Part shown: in pieces, positions 25,920 to 38,499 of the stretch | Layout of the letters: each line of letters begins with the position of its first letter | Numbering within the stretch: position 1 is the first letter of the stretch | Assembly: GCA_023101725.1 (NCBI GenBank) | Contig: JALJCO010008621.1 | Location: 1,657,001 to 1,721,000 of the forward strand | DNA from: Atherinomorus stipes | Taxonomy: Eukaryota > Chordata > Actinopteri > Atheriniformes > Atherinidae | Length of the DNA: 64,000 bases | Direction: 5' to 3' | Made by a program: the position numbers and the translations under genes | Notes under the pieces: generated by a model | Seen by the model: only the letters and a program-made list of their open reading frames with translations | The model's database searches: none | Told to the model about the DNA's origin: nothing

Positions 25920-26777
25920 TGGGATCAACTGGATGAGCTCTCCAAAACCACATTAATGAGCAAAATAACAGCAATCCCAAATGACTTGAGGAGGAAGCGG
26001 AAAGTCTGCAGAGCAGGAACAAGGCAGAGACAAAAGCAGTGAAAATTGAAACCATCTTTTCCAAACGTTACCACTGCAAATGTGAGGTCGCTAGCTAACA
26101 AAACGGATGAGCTTGAGATGCTACCAAAGACACAAGGAAAACAAAGGATGCAATAATCTACTTTCACTACATCGTGGCTGCAGGAACATTGTAGTGCTTA
26201 TTAGAAACAGATCCTGGACATGTAACTGTGAAGGACATGTTTTCAACTGGTTACACTTAGAACAAGAGCCGGCATTATCGCTGCCTGCCTCCCGTTAAAC
26301 AGACCTCACTCCCTCCTAGAGCTCCACAGCTTTCCTGTCACACCTTCACTCTGTCACCCTGCAGCTCAGTTGTGGATCTCAACATAATCTCATCTCCCCT
26401 CACATCAGGATACACTATTCCTCTGCTTCCCCATCCAGCCTGTCTGTCTCCAGCAGTCAGATGAAGAAGGAGCTGGAGGAACTGAACTGGAACATTGTTG
26501 CCGGTCCAGATGGCGCCAGCCCAGGGTTCTGAAGACCTGCGTGGAACAACTATGTTGGATTCTACAGCACCTCGTCAACAGCAACCCGAGTCAGGAGAAA
26601 GTTCCTCTGCTGGGAGGAAATCCTGCCTTGTTACTGTACCTAAAAAACTGTTTGGTTAACATCATGGGCTTGGGGTGGAGGATGCCATCATCTACCTGTC
26701 TAAGAACCCATGCTGAGCTAAACAAATCAGGCAACAGGGTGAGGATCAAGTTCTTTGATTTCTCAAGTTCTTTCAAC
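25920..26777 (+). mobile_element. Rex1/CR1-type LINE, internally decayed and cut by a MITE
   Basis: Scattered plus-strand translations recall one ORF2 in the right order. A basic LRRKRKVCRAGTRQRQKQ is followed by PNVTTANVRSLANKTDELE near 26061-26120 (start of the endonuclease: TANVRSLxNKxDEL). A reverse-transcriptase start follows near 26460-26525 (MKKELEELNWNIVAGPDGAS, compare KAAGPDGIS). Then LGVEDAIIYL (from the GGGTGGAGGATGCC region near 26672) and RIKFFDFSSSFN ending at 26777 (compare FFDFSSAFN, the first catalytic aspartate block). Multiple frameshifts, stops and deletions make it inactive. Confidence 0.82.
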
Positions 26778-27343
26778 AAGGGATGTCCGATATTATTGGC
26801 CGATATTAGCATTAAAATGAGATATCGGAAAATATCAGCATAATTTTTTTGGGACAGATACTTTTATAACGGAACAACAAGATCTCATGAGATCTTTTTC
26901 CATTCCCATCAGTCCAGTATGTAGAAAAGTCCCTGTTATTGTGGAAGAACTTCATTTCCCAGCATTCCTTTTGAAGTCATGTGACTACGGTGCAGCTGCT
27001 GCTGCAACAGACCGACTTGCTTTGAAGCTGCTTATAATATGTCTGGTTTTAAGTTGTTGGTTAAGTTACCAAGTTGTCAGACACATTATAATTAGCCACA
27101 TGCTGGCTAATACCTGCTAGTATCTGATATATGGCAGCCAGATGTCCAAAATGAACTCCTCTGGCTGAGTTAAGGCTATTTGGGGATTTTTGCTCTTGGA
27201 GCAGAATATAGAGCTCTCAAAACATGTAAGACACAACCTCACAGTTGTCTGCAGAGATTGGTATCGGTTGATATCGGATATTGGAACTTAAGAGTTGGAC
27301 AGTATCAGATATCTGTAAAAAAAGCCAATATCAAACATGCCTA
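26778..27343. mobile_element. hAT-type MITE inserted in LINE reverse-transcriptase sequence
   Basis: 566 bp element with ends AAGGGATGTCCGATATTATT (left) and TAGGCATGTTTGATATTGGC (right, reverse-complemented). The interior is rich in GATATCGG words at both arms. The left junction lies directly after the LINE codons for FFDFSSSFN. The flanking 8-mers (CTTTCAAC, CTTTTCAT) agree at only 5 of 8 positions, so the duplication is uncertain. Confidence 0.75.
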
Positions 27344-28709
27344 CTTTTCATCTTGCAGTGTTATGTGAGAAGCTCCATAAATACAGGATTTCTTCTAAAC
27401 TTTTGATTTATTTGTTTTTTTGGTGTTTTTTTTATTTCAATTTTTTTCGTAGTGTTTCTCTTGGGACAAAACTTTGATAAATTTGTTATTTTAGTGAGGA
27501 GGAGAATTGTGTTTCCAGCTTGCATGGTGGCAATCTGCAGCAGCTAGTGTTTGGTGACAGCATACAGAACCGTAGCTATGGAGACTCTCAGAGGGCTGAA
27601 CAGCACCAGGTAGTATTTGGTGACCGAGAGGTTGGCTCATTCTGAACAGTTGCCAAAACTGCTTCCTGACAAGTTGCTTCTGCCAGCAATGCAGAGATGT
27701 TAAGTGAAAGAAAGAGTGTCACATCATGCTCTTACAGGATGAGAAAGTCCCTCCTCTTGGTAGCAGATGTCACATCTTTCTGCCAGCCAGTTCTGATTTC
27801 ATGTAAAAGGGCTTCTAGGGACAGAGTATGGGGGCATATCCAAAACAAATTTTGAAAGAGAACTCAGTGCCATTACAAATCTGCTTACAAGTGCTAATAA
27901 AGCTGCTTATAATTGAAACAGCCACAATTAATAGTTAAATATTTCATTTTTTATGTTTGTGAGCATCCATTTACAGCCTACAAGCAAAAGAGATAGAGAA
28001 GGTGAACTCAGACAAAAAAGGGCACTAAAGAAACAGAGGACAGTGATCTTGGGAGTTGACGACTCCTCATGTGAATTATGGCCTTCATCATCAAGGAGCC
28101 AGACAGGAGGGAAATGGAATGATAGCTCCCAATCATCCTTCTGTCTCTCTCTCTTTTTTCCTCCCTTGCTCTTCTCGCTCCATTTGTTGGCCATCCATCA
28201 GACTGTATCTCCTCTGGCCAGTTCTATCTCGTCCCCACTCACCCTTTACTACTTCCCCACTCCTCCTGAGACCTACTTCTGTCCAGCTGGAGGAGGTGCC
28301 TCATTTGTTACATACAGAAGAAAAGGGGAGGGAGGGTGCATAAGCAAGGTGGGGGCTGTATATGGAGCGGAAGTCTATGAGGGATTAAGGACGAAGAGAA
28401 AGGAGAAAAAGTGAGGAGATGCAGACATATACATACAACATGTTCAGCCCTTACATAAGCTGCATCAATACCCATATTTGAGGGAACTTCCTATTACTTT
28501 CAATGTATCTCATTATAGTTTTAAATTAAACAGAAGAGTGTATTTTTTGGAAATAAACATGAGTACTGTCTCACAAAGTGAGATGAGCTTTGATTCCGCT
28601 GTCAGTATAGTAAGCTCACAGCTCAGTTTATCATAATGACTAAAAACAGCGGAAAGCAAGTCGGTCTCTGTTAGGAAGTAAAAACAGATAAATAAATGAA
28701 ATCTGACAA

Positions 28710-28912
28710 AATGGTAAATGGAAGGACTGTACTTATATAGCACTTTTCCAGTCGTCCTGACCACTCAAAGCGCTTTACACTACGTCACATTCACCCAGTC
28801 ACACACACACAATCATACGCACATTCATACCCCGATAGGTACATTGGGAGGCAACTTGGGGTTCAGTGTCTTGCCCAAGGACACTTCGGCATGTAGTCTG
28901 GGGACAACCAAT
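28710..28912. repeat. Dispersed fish repeat, AATGGTAAATGG family (copy 1)
   Basis: Reads AATGGTAAATGG, GTACTTATATAGCACTTTTC, CACTCAAAGCGCTTTACACT, TTGGGGTTCAGTGTCTTGCC and CAAGGACACTTCGGCATGTA. I recognise this as one of the commonest dispersed repeats of acanthomorph fishes; its class is uncertain. Degraded relatives lie at 62270-62515 and, as a 3' piece, at 35325-35400. Confidence 0.75.
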
Positions 28913-30265
28913 ACTTTCAAAGTACAGTATCTTCTTATTAGCGGAACAAAAAATAGTTTTGGTTTAATCAGTAAAATAAACCTAATAGAAAAAAAGTCAT
29001 CACATTACAGCAAACAGCAAGAAATCCTAAAAGCTGAAGTCATCTGATCAAAAATCCATCTGTCACACAATCTCCCACATAAATAATGACACTGATCAAA
29101 CAATACTATATATATATTTTATTCCTATTTATCGTATTATGCATGTTTTTCAAATACAAAGCAGTTATTTAAATAAGCAGTAGTAAGATGTGTCATGCTT
29201 TGCAGTAACAATTCCTTGCAGGCATCTTACATAACTCAACGAATTTCTTCTGGTTAAAATTTCTTTAAATGCAGGACTGACAGTTTTTATATTTCATTTG
29301 ATCTCCACAACACTTTGGTACAGGAGCATGTAAAATCCTTGCATAATGTTTTGGATCAAATTGTTTGCATACGCTTTTATTTTATTGTTTACTTGACCAG
29401 CAAAACAGCATGCTTTAACCCAAAAATATCCCTGTAAAAGAATCTAAAGGTCAAATATTCTTTCTTTTTGTCTGTTCTCAGTGAGTGAGCATGAATACCA
29501 CTGTATGTGGCTGCCTTGAGAAAAAGGACTGCTTGGCATCTTTTTTTCAGAATGCTTAGCCTTTTTTGTGCTGTCACGCTGACACAGAGAAGAAAATATC
29601 TGAGCTTTTCAGAAAGGTGCATATGTTGTCACCGTAACCCTTTTTCATATAGGCAATAACTGGCACCTCAGTAACCAGGAAAAAGTCAAATAGACTTGTT
29701 CTCTATGTATCCATCTATCCCAAAATGACATGACGAGATAAAAAAAAAGTCCATTTGTGGAAGAGGATTAGCTGGAAAATGAGCGTTCATGGTAATAATA
29801 TTCATTGGGCTGGATCTATCAAAGTTTTGCATGTATAAAAACGTGAGCTATCTCATTGCACCCGCAAAAAAATGTACAAACTGATCTACCAACAGCGTGC
29901 AAAAAGGGTTCAGTCTTTCAATCATGCTAAATAGCACCTCTTATCCATTTTGCACTTCTGCTCCAATGAACATGCAATATGGGGCGTTTACATGCAATTG
30001 TGTGTGTGATGGGAGGAGAAAATGTAAATATATTCATTTCGCACTCGCAAAGTGATTTATCAACCGTGAGACGCATTGCCTTGCTCGTTGTTTTGCATGT
30101 ATTTTAGTACGTCTGAAAAGCAGGTGGAAACTGGCAGCTCCAATGGCTTCGGCCTCTCAGAGGGACAATCCTGGACATGCCGTAATCTTGTTAAAAATAT
30201 TTAATACGGGTGTAAAATATTCTGGACAAATGAAACAGAAAGTTTGCAGCCACTGTGGAGCTTAA

Positions 30266-30798
30266 AGGTAGAGTCCGCAGTCCCAGCGTTTCTGTTTGCA
30301 AACAACAGTATTCAAACTTAGCGCTCCTCCCTCTCAGGCTAATGGCCGCCTCGTTTTAGCTAGCCTATTCAACTTCAAGCTTCTCCTTCAGAGCTTAGAA
30401 GCGGGTACAAGCCAAACGATTATTAACCCTGGTTTTCCAAAGCGCATTATCTGAAGCTCTTACCTTTTCTTCGGTGCATCCACAGTGTTTCCTTTCTTTC
30501 TTTTTTTTTTTCCTCCGAGAGTTCGAGTGACTGGCGTCTGCTCCAATCATGAGCTTATTTCCACACAGCGTCATGCTCTTAGCTCTGTCATTGGCTGCCG
30601 ATATAAACAGAAATCTCCACCCAGAAACGTCCCGACCAGACCAAAACAATAAAAAGAGCGAATTACAGGAAGGGGAGAGAGAGTTGCGTTCAAGCTCACC
30701 ACGACACGGGAGTAGAGGCCCAAAGGCGGGTTTTGAGACGGATTTCACTTGCTCACGTCTAACGTTTATTTTTACAGGGGGAACTTTAGACTATACCT
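30266..30798. mobile_element. Nested MITE flanked by TTAA
   Basis: 533 bp with ends AGGTAGAGTCCGCAGT (left) and AGGTATAGTCTAAAGT (right, reverse-complemented). Immediately flanked by TTAA at 30262-30265 and 30799-30802, as left by piggyBac-type transposition. It lies wholly inside the 29807-31361 element and is therefore younger. Higher GC than its host. Confidence 0.7.
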
Positions 30799-31084
30799 TT
30801 AAAGAGAACTAAAGCTGGTATTAATTGTGTCTTTTTATTTCACCTTTTTGCCAACGTCACATTATAATTCTGATTTTAGCAGGTGGACAGGATCACAAGA
30901 TCACCTGGCAGCGCAAGCCTCTGAAGCAGTAGGTATTGTGTCAAAGTGCACACCTCGTTGGTAAAAGATGTCAGAAACCATATTCCAGGCTCCAAACACT
31001 TTCATTTGTTCAGCAACTCCTGATCCATGTCTTCATAAATTGGCCACTTCTGAAGCTCTGCACAGATACATGTTGTACTATTTT

Positions 31085-31107
31085 TATATATATATATATA
31101 TATATAT
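31085..31107. repeat. (TA)n microsatellite
   Basis: Perfect 23-base TA run inside the outer transposon at 29807-31361. Confidence 0.97.
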
Positions 31108-33083
31108 TTATCATGCTTATTTTAAATTATATTTTCATTTCCCTCCATTTTATATCTCCATCTTCATCTGGGGTCATATTTCCGAAACACGCAAAACCTA
31201 TTTTATACAGTATGGTGTTGCCAACACGTTTGCACCTGCAGTCATTTGCACCTTCATTCTTTGTAAATCACCTGCAAACCGGGGCTCAGCCCCTCTCACA
31301 AAATTTTAGATTGCACGGGCAAATTACTACACGCAAATTTGGACCTTAGTAGATCCGGCCCATGATGTCATGCTGACAAAGTTCAATTAACCTGCTGTTA
31401 TGAAAATGAGCTGCAGTCTGTCTAGCAGATTATCAGAGCTCCTTGGGACTGATCATCTCTGAATCTTAGGACTTTCATAGGACTTTGTTCAAGTAAACAG
31501 TTTGCAATGAACATGAAGCCAATATGTATGAAAAGAAAGTCCATTTTAATAACATCTGTATGTGCAGCAGGAAGGTCAGGTAGTTGCCAGAACCAAACCC
31601 AACATGATCAAAGTCTTGTGGCCTCCAATATGAGTTTGTGACTCGTTAAGGAAAGCACTTTACCATCTGTGCTGTTCCCAAGAGGATGTTTTATCAAAGC
31701 ATCTCATAAAAAGCCAATCTTCCTGTATAATTCCGAGTTAAATGCTGAACTATTCCTTTTACTGGATCATTTAATTTCCGACTGTCTGTGTGGAAATCGA
31801 CAGACACTATTGAATAATAAATAGCAAATCTATTTTTAGTCTGAATTTCAGCAAGACAAGTTCTGCCTGTATCCATCTACTTATCTTCCTCCTCCTCACA
31901 TCCTTCCCAACACAATATTCTGACTTTTCTCCCTGCATTTCTCTATTGATCACTCTGTTTCTATCCTGGAAAAGCTTATTTGTCCTTCACTGCTTACTTT
32001 GTTCTATCAGGTCTCTTATCTATCCTCCACTCAGTCCTCATAAATTTCATTGTCTCACTGCCTGGCAACCTCCCCCCACATCCTTTCTCTTTCATTTTCC
32101 CACCTTTGAATCTTTCCTTTACCTTGACTTCTGTGCACTGGTTTATATTTTGCTTTGTGTGTGCGTTAATGAAAGTGTTTGCGAGGATGCTCGTCCTCTG
32201 TTTGCAGCTGAATCTAGGATTAGTTTAAAGTCAGGGGAGCGTGGGGAATCTCTAAAATTCACTCTTTGTGACCGATAACACCTCTCTTCCAATGACTGAC
32301 TGTTTCACCCTGCTTGAGATTGATCAATGATGCTACGCCAATTAGCAATAAAAATGTGAGTGTGGATGCGCATGAACGAGTAAATCAATGTTTTATGGTA
32401 TGCATATCATGTACTCTATATCACACCTCCTTTCCCCCTCCTGCTGTGCCTGTTTTCTAGCTGTCACTTCATCTCTCAACAGGGTACTAACGCTTGTCCT
32501 CCATCTTTGTGTATAATCTGCCATCTGACCAAACAACTCTTTCCTTTTCCCTCCAATGCGTTTTACTCATCTAACTCTTGCTCTGCTGTCGTTATTGAAT
32601 CTTCAATCTGTCTCTCCAATCCCAAAGCCTCTGACACATCCTGACATATGATACGTTATATTTCTTCACACCTCTTTCTCACTTCTCATTGCATCTCATT
32701 TCTCATTCTCTCTTTGCAGTAACCCCCTCGCCCCCTTTGCTCTGGCAGTTTCTATTTCATCATTTGGCACCCTGTTATCTCCTATAATGGTGCAGTCTAG
32801 CCATGTGCATTTGTGCAAGTTTGTCACTGTGTTTCAGAAAATGCTTCAGAAGGCATTTTGTGTGTCTTCTTGACTGTTCCTGTACAAGTGACTTTGCAGA
32901 AGTGTGTGAGCTGTCAACCTCTGTCAGCATTGTGCAGCTCTGCCTTTCGTTGTCCTCGGGACTCTTAAGTGTGTAAAAGCCTTGCACTCATGCAAATATG
33001 AGCTGCCTCTCAGTGGGTGGACAAAGGGCCAGATGGGATTTTCATAAAGCTCTCTATTTAGCATGAGTCAAACATGTGTCTTA

Positions 33084-33674
33084 AGGCCCTTTCAGATAGA
33101 ACGCGTTTTTCGCCGAGTTCACCGCGGGGTAGGGCGCAGACTCGGCGGCAGACCCGGCGGCAGCAAACACGTCAGGCACGCGTTGCTAAGCGACAGACCA
33201 GGAAGTGTTTTCTCCCCGGCACGCTTCGTTGTGAGAGATGTACATCTCATGGTCGCAGCAAAGAGCTTTGCTCCAAGGGAGGAGGAGGAGATCGGCAGCA
33301 GATAAAAGGGTGGGGGTCCACCTGATCCTGATAACAAGGCAGAACGTGGGGAGTTCAGGCCCGTCCGGGAGCTGCATTCTTTCACACAGACCGCTTCCAG
33401 GTTTACTTCAGGCTGAACAATGACCACTTTTTTTCCCTGAACTGGCCTCTCCTATTGGACGCGCTAGGATGTCGTCACAGCGCGCTGCGCCCGAATTAAA
33501 AAATGTTCAATTCGAGCGCAGCGGCGTCAGCGCCACCGCGGCGGCATGCGCCCACCTTGCGCGCCGCGGTGCTCCGCGGCATGGCGGAACGCGCTGCCGC
33601 GGCGGTACCACATACACAATGAATGGGTTTGCCGCCGTCCTCTTGCGCTTGCCGCGTTCTATCTGAAAGGGCCT
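33084..33674. mobile_element. GC-rich Harbinger-like MITE
   Basis: 591 bp with 22-bp inverted ends, starting AGGCCCTTTCAGATAGAACG on both arms and continuing CG, perfect as far as I can align them. Flanked by TTA on both sides (33081-33083 and 33675-33677), the classic target of PIF/Harbinger elements. The body is very GC- and CpG-rich (GCGGCGTCAGCGCCACCGCG region near 33520), a sharp contrast with the intron. Open frames across it on both strands are composition artefacts. Confidence 0.85.
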
Positions 33675-34139
33675 TTAGATGGAGCAACTCGTCACTGAGT
33701 GGCAGGAGAAGGACAACACAGACCGGAGCATTTCTGCTTTATTGCCCTGCAGCTCTGATTTCTCCCTCTATGTTTCTGTGTTGTTTGAACCAGCTACCAC
33801 GGCATCGTTTCTTCACCAGTACAGCCAGTGACCATTAAAGGAATGTGTTGGCTTTTTAAACTTACATTGACAATACTAAAGACACATTTGGATCGAACCA
33901 CCCAGGGTTCAGTAAAGGAACAGTGGCTTGGGGACTTTACTACTCCTTGGTATTTTTCCAGTTTCTGAAAAACAACCAGAAATTTAAATGGATTTTTCAA
34001 ATAAGAGAAGGTCTGAACTGGTGGAAATGTGGAAACAGACTCTTGTTTTTAAAGAAACAAATAGGTTTAAGAGTGTCAAAGGGTTTCATTATGAGGTGTT
34101 CACCTTCTTTGCAATTAAGCCGATAAATATGATCTGAAA

Positions 34140-34470
34140 CTTTGAAAATCCTACAGAGCAGTACGCATCATCACAAAATGGAAACAACAAACCTGCACAG
34201 AAAGGACTATCCACCAAAACTCACTAAGTTTGTAAGGAAAGTATCAATCAGAGAGATAACAAAGAGACCAAAAGTAACCCTGGAGGAGTTGGAGAGGCTC
34301 CCCCAAACATATGGAGGAAGGTCCTTTGTCCGAGACTAAAGCCAAACTTAGTGGTCTTTAAGGAAAACAGTGTCGAGCACAAAACGGCAACTTTAATCCC
34401 CTCAAGAGTACCATCCCCACAATTAATCATGGTAGTTGCAGCATCGTGTTAATCGGCAACAAGTGAGAAA
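34140..34470 (+). mobile_element. Tc1-type transposase relic
   Basis: Plus-strand translation gives KDYPPKLTKFVRK, then ITKRPKVTLEELERLPQT, matching the helix-turn-helix region of Tc1 transposases (KLTxRxxRxIxRxVxKNPRxTxxEL). Downstream IPTINHGSCSIVL (near 34415-34455) matches the IPTVKHGGGSIMVW block. Sequence between is deleted and frameshifted. Inactive. Confidence 0.75.
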
Positions 34471-35110
34471 CTAAGTGTTCTGAGAATGATACATGGTGCT
34501 ATATACACGTATATAGATCACATATTTCAGTCTTCCAGTGATTTGAGACTTGGACAGAGGTTCAGCTTCTAACAGGAAATGCTTAAACATCTGTCCATCT
34601 TGTAAACAAAAGCCTGAGATACTCAGACTGCTCTGCTAGAGAGAATGATTCATTCCCAATCCAGGGGGAGCTCTCCACCCTTTTCCCAGTTTAGAGCCAT
34701 GGCCTCAGACTTTGCTGGCCAAAGAAGTAATAGAATGCCACCTACATGTGCTTACCTCTAGCTGGGAGGAAAATGGAGGCTGTGTACAGGCAGAGGCCAA
34801 TTCATGGTGTCACAAACTAGCTTTTGGGGATGCATGTATAATGTATAATGCTATTTTTAAGGCCAGTAACAGACAGAGTCAGATTTAAAGAATTAATTAC
34901 ATGACTTCACTCGGGGCTCAGAGTTACAACACACATAAATAATAAAACTCTGTGAAAATTAAAAAAAGGTCAATGGTGAGAACAATCGCAGCCAGTAATG
35001 AATAACATCCTTGTTGAATTAGTTAGCTGGTAGATCAATGGACACAATATACAGGGTTGAATTTCAAGAAGAAGCTATCATTTGAAACAGGAGAACAGGG
35101 GTGAATAGTT

Positions 35111-35870
35111 ACACTGTCTGATTTTTGTTTCTCTGTTCTGGGTGTAAATCAAATGATAACCCCCTCTCAAATACCCAAATATACATTTTACTTCCAACAA
35201 CTTCTCAGCGAAGGGTAATTGTTTGTACCTTTGCAATTTATGCCTCATAAAGATCGTACTGTACCTCTGGTGACCATCATGTACCCTAATCCCACCCCAA
35301 GAAGAAGATAAACCTTCTCCAGTTGGGAAACCTGGGCTTGCAACAACTTTCTGGCTGTTAGATGACCGCTCTTCCACCTGAGCTCCAGCCACAGTGATGA
35401 TAAAGAGGATGATTTGAAACATGTTTAAAAAATTAGTAAGCATGTCACAGGGGAGCTGGAGCCTATGATAGAAATTGCAAGGCAAGAGGCAGTAAAAAAA
35501 CAAAAAAACCAAAACAAAACTTAATTGCACTTTATTTTTTCAATCCTAAAGACTGCCCAACTATAAAACCCTACACTGAAATCTTTGGATATATAAGAGA
35601 AGTTCAAAGCCTTCATTTATGAGTAAAGCTTGTTTAACATGTATTTCTTTTGTTTTTCCTAACACATACTCCTGATTTTGTACCCTAACACTTAGAGGAA
35701 ACACTACAACTAGGTACCATTTACCACTTGAGAATGTTAATGTACCTTTCAGGCCTTCAAATGGGTACAAAGATCTTGAGGTCCATTTGTGAGCCCTAGT
35801 GGGCATGAGTCCAAATTGTACCCTAAGGGATAGAAATGTACTCATAATGTACCCTTTTCTCTGACTGCGT
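35111..35870. mobile_element. Non-autonomous DNA element with GTACCC-rich arms
   Basis: Inverted ends ACACTGTCTGA and ACGCAGTCAGA (right, reverse-complemented). The body repeats short phrases such as TTGTACCCTAA, TGTACCTTT and AATGTACCC in both arms, a style I associate with a common fish DNA repeat. A 3' scrap of the AATGGTAAATGG family (35325-35400) is embedded. Superfamily not assigned. Confidence 0.5.
35325..35400. repeat. AATGGTAAATGG-family fragment (copy 3)
   Basis: CAACTTTCTGGCTGTTAGAT then GACCGCTCTTCCACCTGAGC corresponds to CCAACTTTCTGTTTGGTAGA then TAACCGCTCTTCCTCC in the copy at 62270-62515. Only the 3' part is present. Confidence 0.5.
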
Positions 35871-38499
35871 ACAGGAATCAATCAAAACCATCTCTTTTAG
35901 CTCCTTCTTCAGAGTAGGAACTTTATGAGAACGTCTGTGAAGCAGCTATATGGTGATTGGTGCAGATGAAATGAGTGAATAAAAAAAAAAATAGTGTTAC
36001 CTTTTGAGACACTAAAAAAAACACACAAAAAAGGAGCAAGTGAAGCCTCGAACTTAGTGATCCTGGACTGAATCTTTTAAACAAGCAGGAATAAAATATG
36101 GCATTTAAACAAACTGCTGCTTGACATCAATGACCCTTTCTCTATACTCTGCATGTTAATGATTATAATAGTCATGCAGAGCCTGATCAGGATGTCAATA
36201 GAACCACTCCTATCAAACAAGTGTGCAGGTGTAATTTGAGCAGCATTACAGACACATATTGAATATGGTAATATTAACTTAAAAAACTATTGCATAGCTT
36301 TTTCAGGTTTAAATAATAATATTGTGTTTTAGTAATTTCCTCTCCTTTAGTTCTCTGCTTTATGTTGCTGTCAGCACAGAAGGTCATCCAATGCGCTTTG
36401 TAATGAGGAGGGAAAAATAATCATGCATGGGTCTTTTTCATTCGCCCACCCACGAGGGCATTATAGCACATGGCAAAGAGCTTTACTTTCTTTAACAAGC
36501 TCTGTTCTGCTTTAGAAAAAGGAAGCAAAGTGGCTGCACTTACTTCCTAAATTGCGTCTTTGTTGTTCAACCTATCCCCCGGCCTCATCAAAAGGTTCAA
36601 CAACGAGCTGTGCAGCAGACAGCAAAATGAACCCTCTCTTCACCCCATCTGGCTACCTCAACAACAGCCAATTCAAGGATGGTACAGAAGGTGCAGCAAC
36701 TACACAATCACTCATTATTTGGAAAAAGTCCTCTAAGCAAATCTCTCTACAGTCCACCTGCAGCAATCCAACAACAGAAAGAAGAAAACAACCTCTATTT
36801 CAGCTAATCATCAATGCTTTGCTGAATGTAAATCGTGAATGTGGTGACATTATTTCACTTGTTTGACAAAATACATCACTGATGTCTCTTTACACTCCGT
36901 CTGTACCAAGAACCCTTAATGCTTGGGACCTTTTTGATAATAACAGCATGAATAAACACAAACATCTCTGCCGTCACTACCTCTTGTGTTCCCTGACTGG
37001 GACTTTGCATACCAGTGCATCATGTGTTATATTAGCTTTGTTAAACACATAAGGAGGATTCCCTAGTTTCTACCTTACATACATAAACTGAGCTCTGTTT
37101 CACTTAACTGGCACCCACATTACAGCCGGTGTGTGCAAAGGCAGTGTAATGGAAAATAATCTTATCATCAGTACAGAGAAAACTGGATGCACAAACAACA
37201 ATCCACACACGTATGAACACCCATAAACGCCAATGTTCAAAATTATATATGCATGAATGGACACTGGAAAATTTTGTGCATTCATAGACACACTCACATC
37301 AGAGAGAGCTGAAATGCTCTGCCATTTGTTGAATAATGCATAAAGAAGCTTGTTGCCACGAGAAAGTGATAAGCTTTACTTCTCATGGTATAGAAGAGGT
37401 TTAATTACCCGGTCTTTGTGCAATCACATGGAAACAGCTTCTCATTCGTCTTTTATTAAGCCTTTTATAGCTGCTATAGATGAGAGGACATTCTTTTATG
37501 AATTATTGAACAAATTTTGCACTGCATATGTACATCTTACAGTCTCCTAGATACAAGCGTTCCTAAAAGAAGGGAATATGAAACAAATGACCTCCACAGG
37601 GCTATCTGCTCTCTTTCATCTGTGGAGCAGAAGAAAGGGAAGAGGCTGTTGTGTATATGCTGTTTTAGGTCAAGCACAGGCAAAAGGCCTTAAAATAGAT
37701 TCTTTTTCCCCTTTGTTTCACTTTTCTGGAGCCACACAGATGGGATTTTATACAAATTATGATGTGAATGTAAATGTGTTCTGGCTGCTTACTTTAAACA
37801 ATAAGGACATTCAGCCACCAAACATTGAGTACAAATGAGTTTTACAATCAGTGTTCAAACCAATCAGATATATTTATTTGAGTCCTACTTCGAAATGACT
37901 ACATGCTACAGACTGTACGTTCTATTCAGCATGTGTTTGCTTGGACTGCACGGGCACTGTTACATCATAAACCATAACGTAACAGCTCCCGTGGCATTTC
38001 TCAATTATATAAGCAGTTAGTCTCCGGTGACATCGACCAACATAGAGCAATGTAAAATTAGTCAGCAATATGTACAAGAAAAAACGTTGTCCTCTGGAGA
38101 TAGTACACTCATGCATGGCTACGTCACTCTATCACACTCTCTTTTATACACTTGAATAATTTCAGAATATAAGGCTTATACCAAAACACCTTACCCAGAC
38201 TCAGTGTTAAAATGACACTGTGATAAATAAAAAACATAACAAAACACCTCTGATTTGAATCTGATCCACAGTTGTCCACTGTGTTGGTTTGAAGTTGCAA
38301 CTGGTACGGCAAAGAATGAGACAGGCAAGTCAGGTATCATTTCAAGTGGAAGAAAATATAAGGCTATAGAAAGTGTTTGTGTTAAGATAAATCTACATTT
38401 TCCTGGTTCATGCCCTGTCAGCTTTCACAAGTCTGAGGTGACTATCCAGGCATCAGTGTCCCCACTTTGTGGTAAGAAGCTAAACCCTGGCCTTTAATC

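Larger units (their letters stand above)
29807..31361. mobile_element. Non-autonomous DNA transposon, 1.55 kb
   Basis: Inverted ends GGGCTGGATCTATCAAAG (left) and GGGCCGGATCTACTAAGG (right, reverse-complemented), about 15 of 19 bases matching. Subterminal words such as TTTGCATG/CACGCAAATTTG recur in inverted orientation. It hosts a nested element (30266-30798) and a (TA)n. No transposase frame. Superfamily not assigned. Confidence 0.7.

Noticed and set aside
33063..33687. Cluster of overlapping frames on both strands, considered as a GC-rich first exon or CpG-island promoter
   Set aside because: The whole island is a MITE with perfect inverted ends and TTA flanks, and it lies downstream of an already internal samd12 exon.
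36552..36866. 104-codon plus-strand frame, Ser/Thr-rich
   Set aside because: No family resemblance, no splice support, and it lies inside a minus-strand intron.
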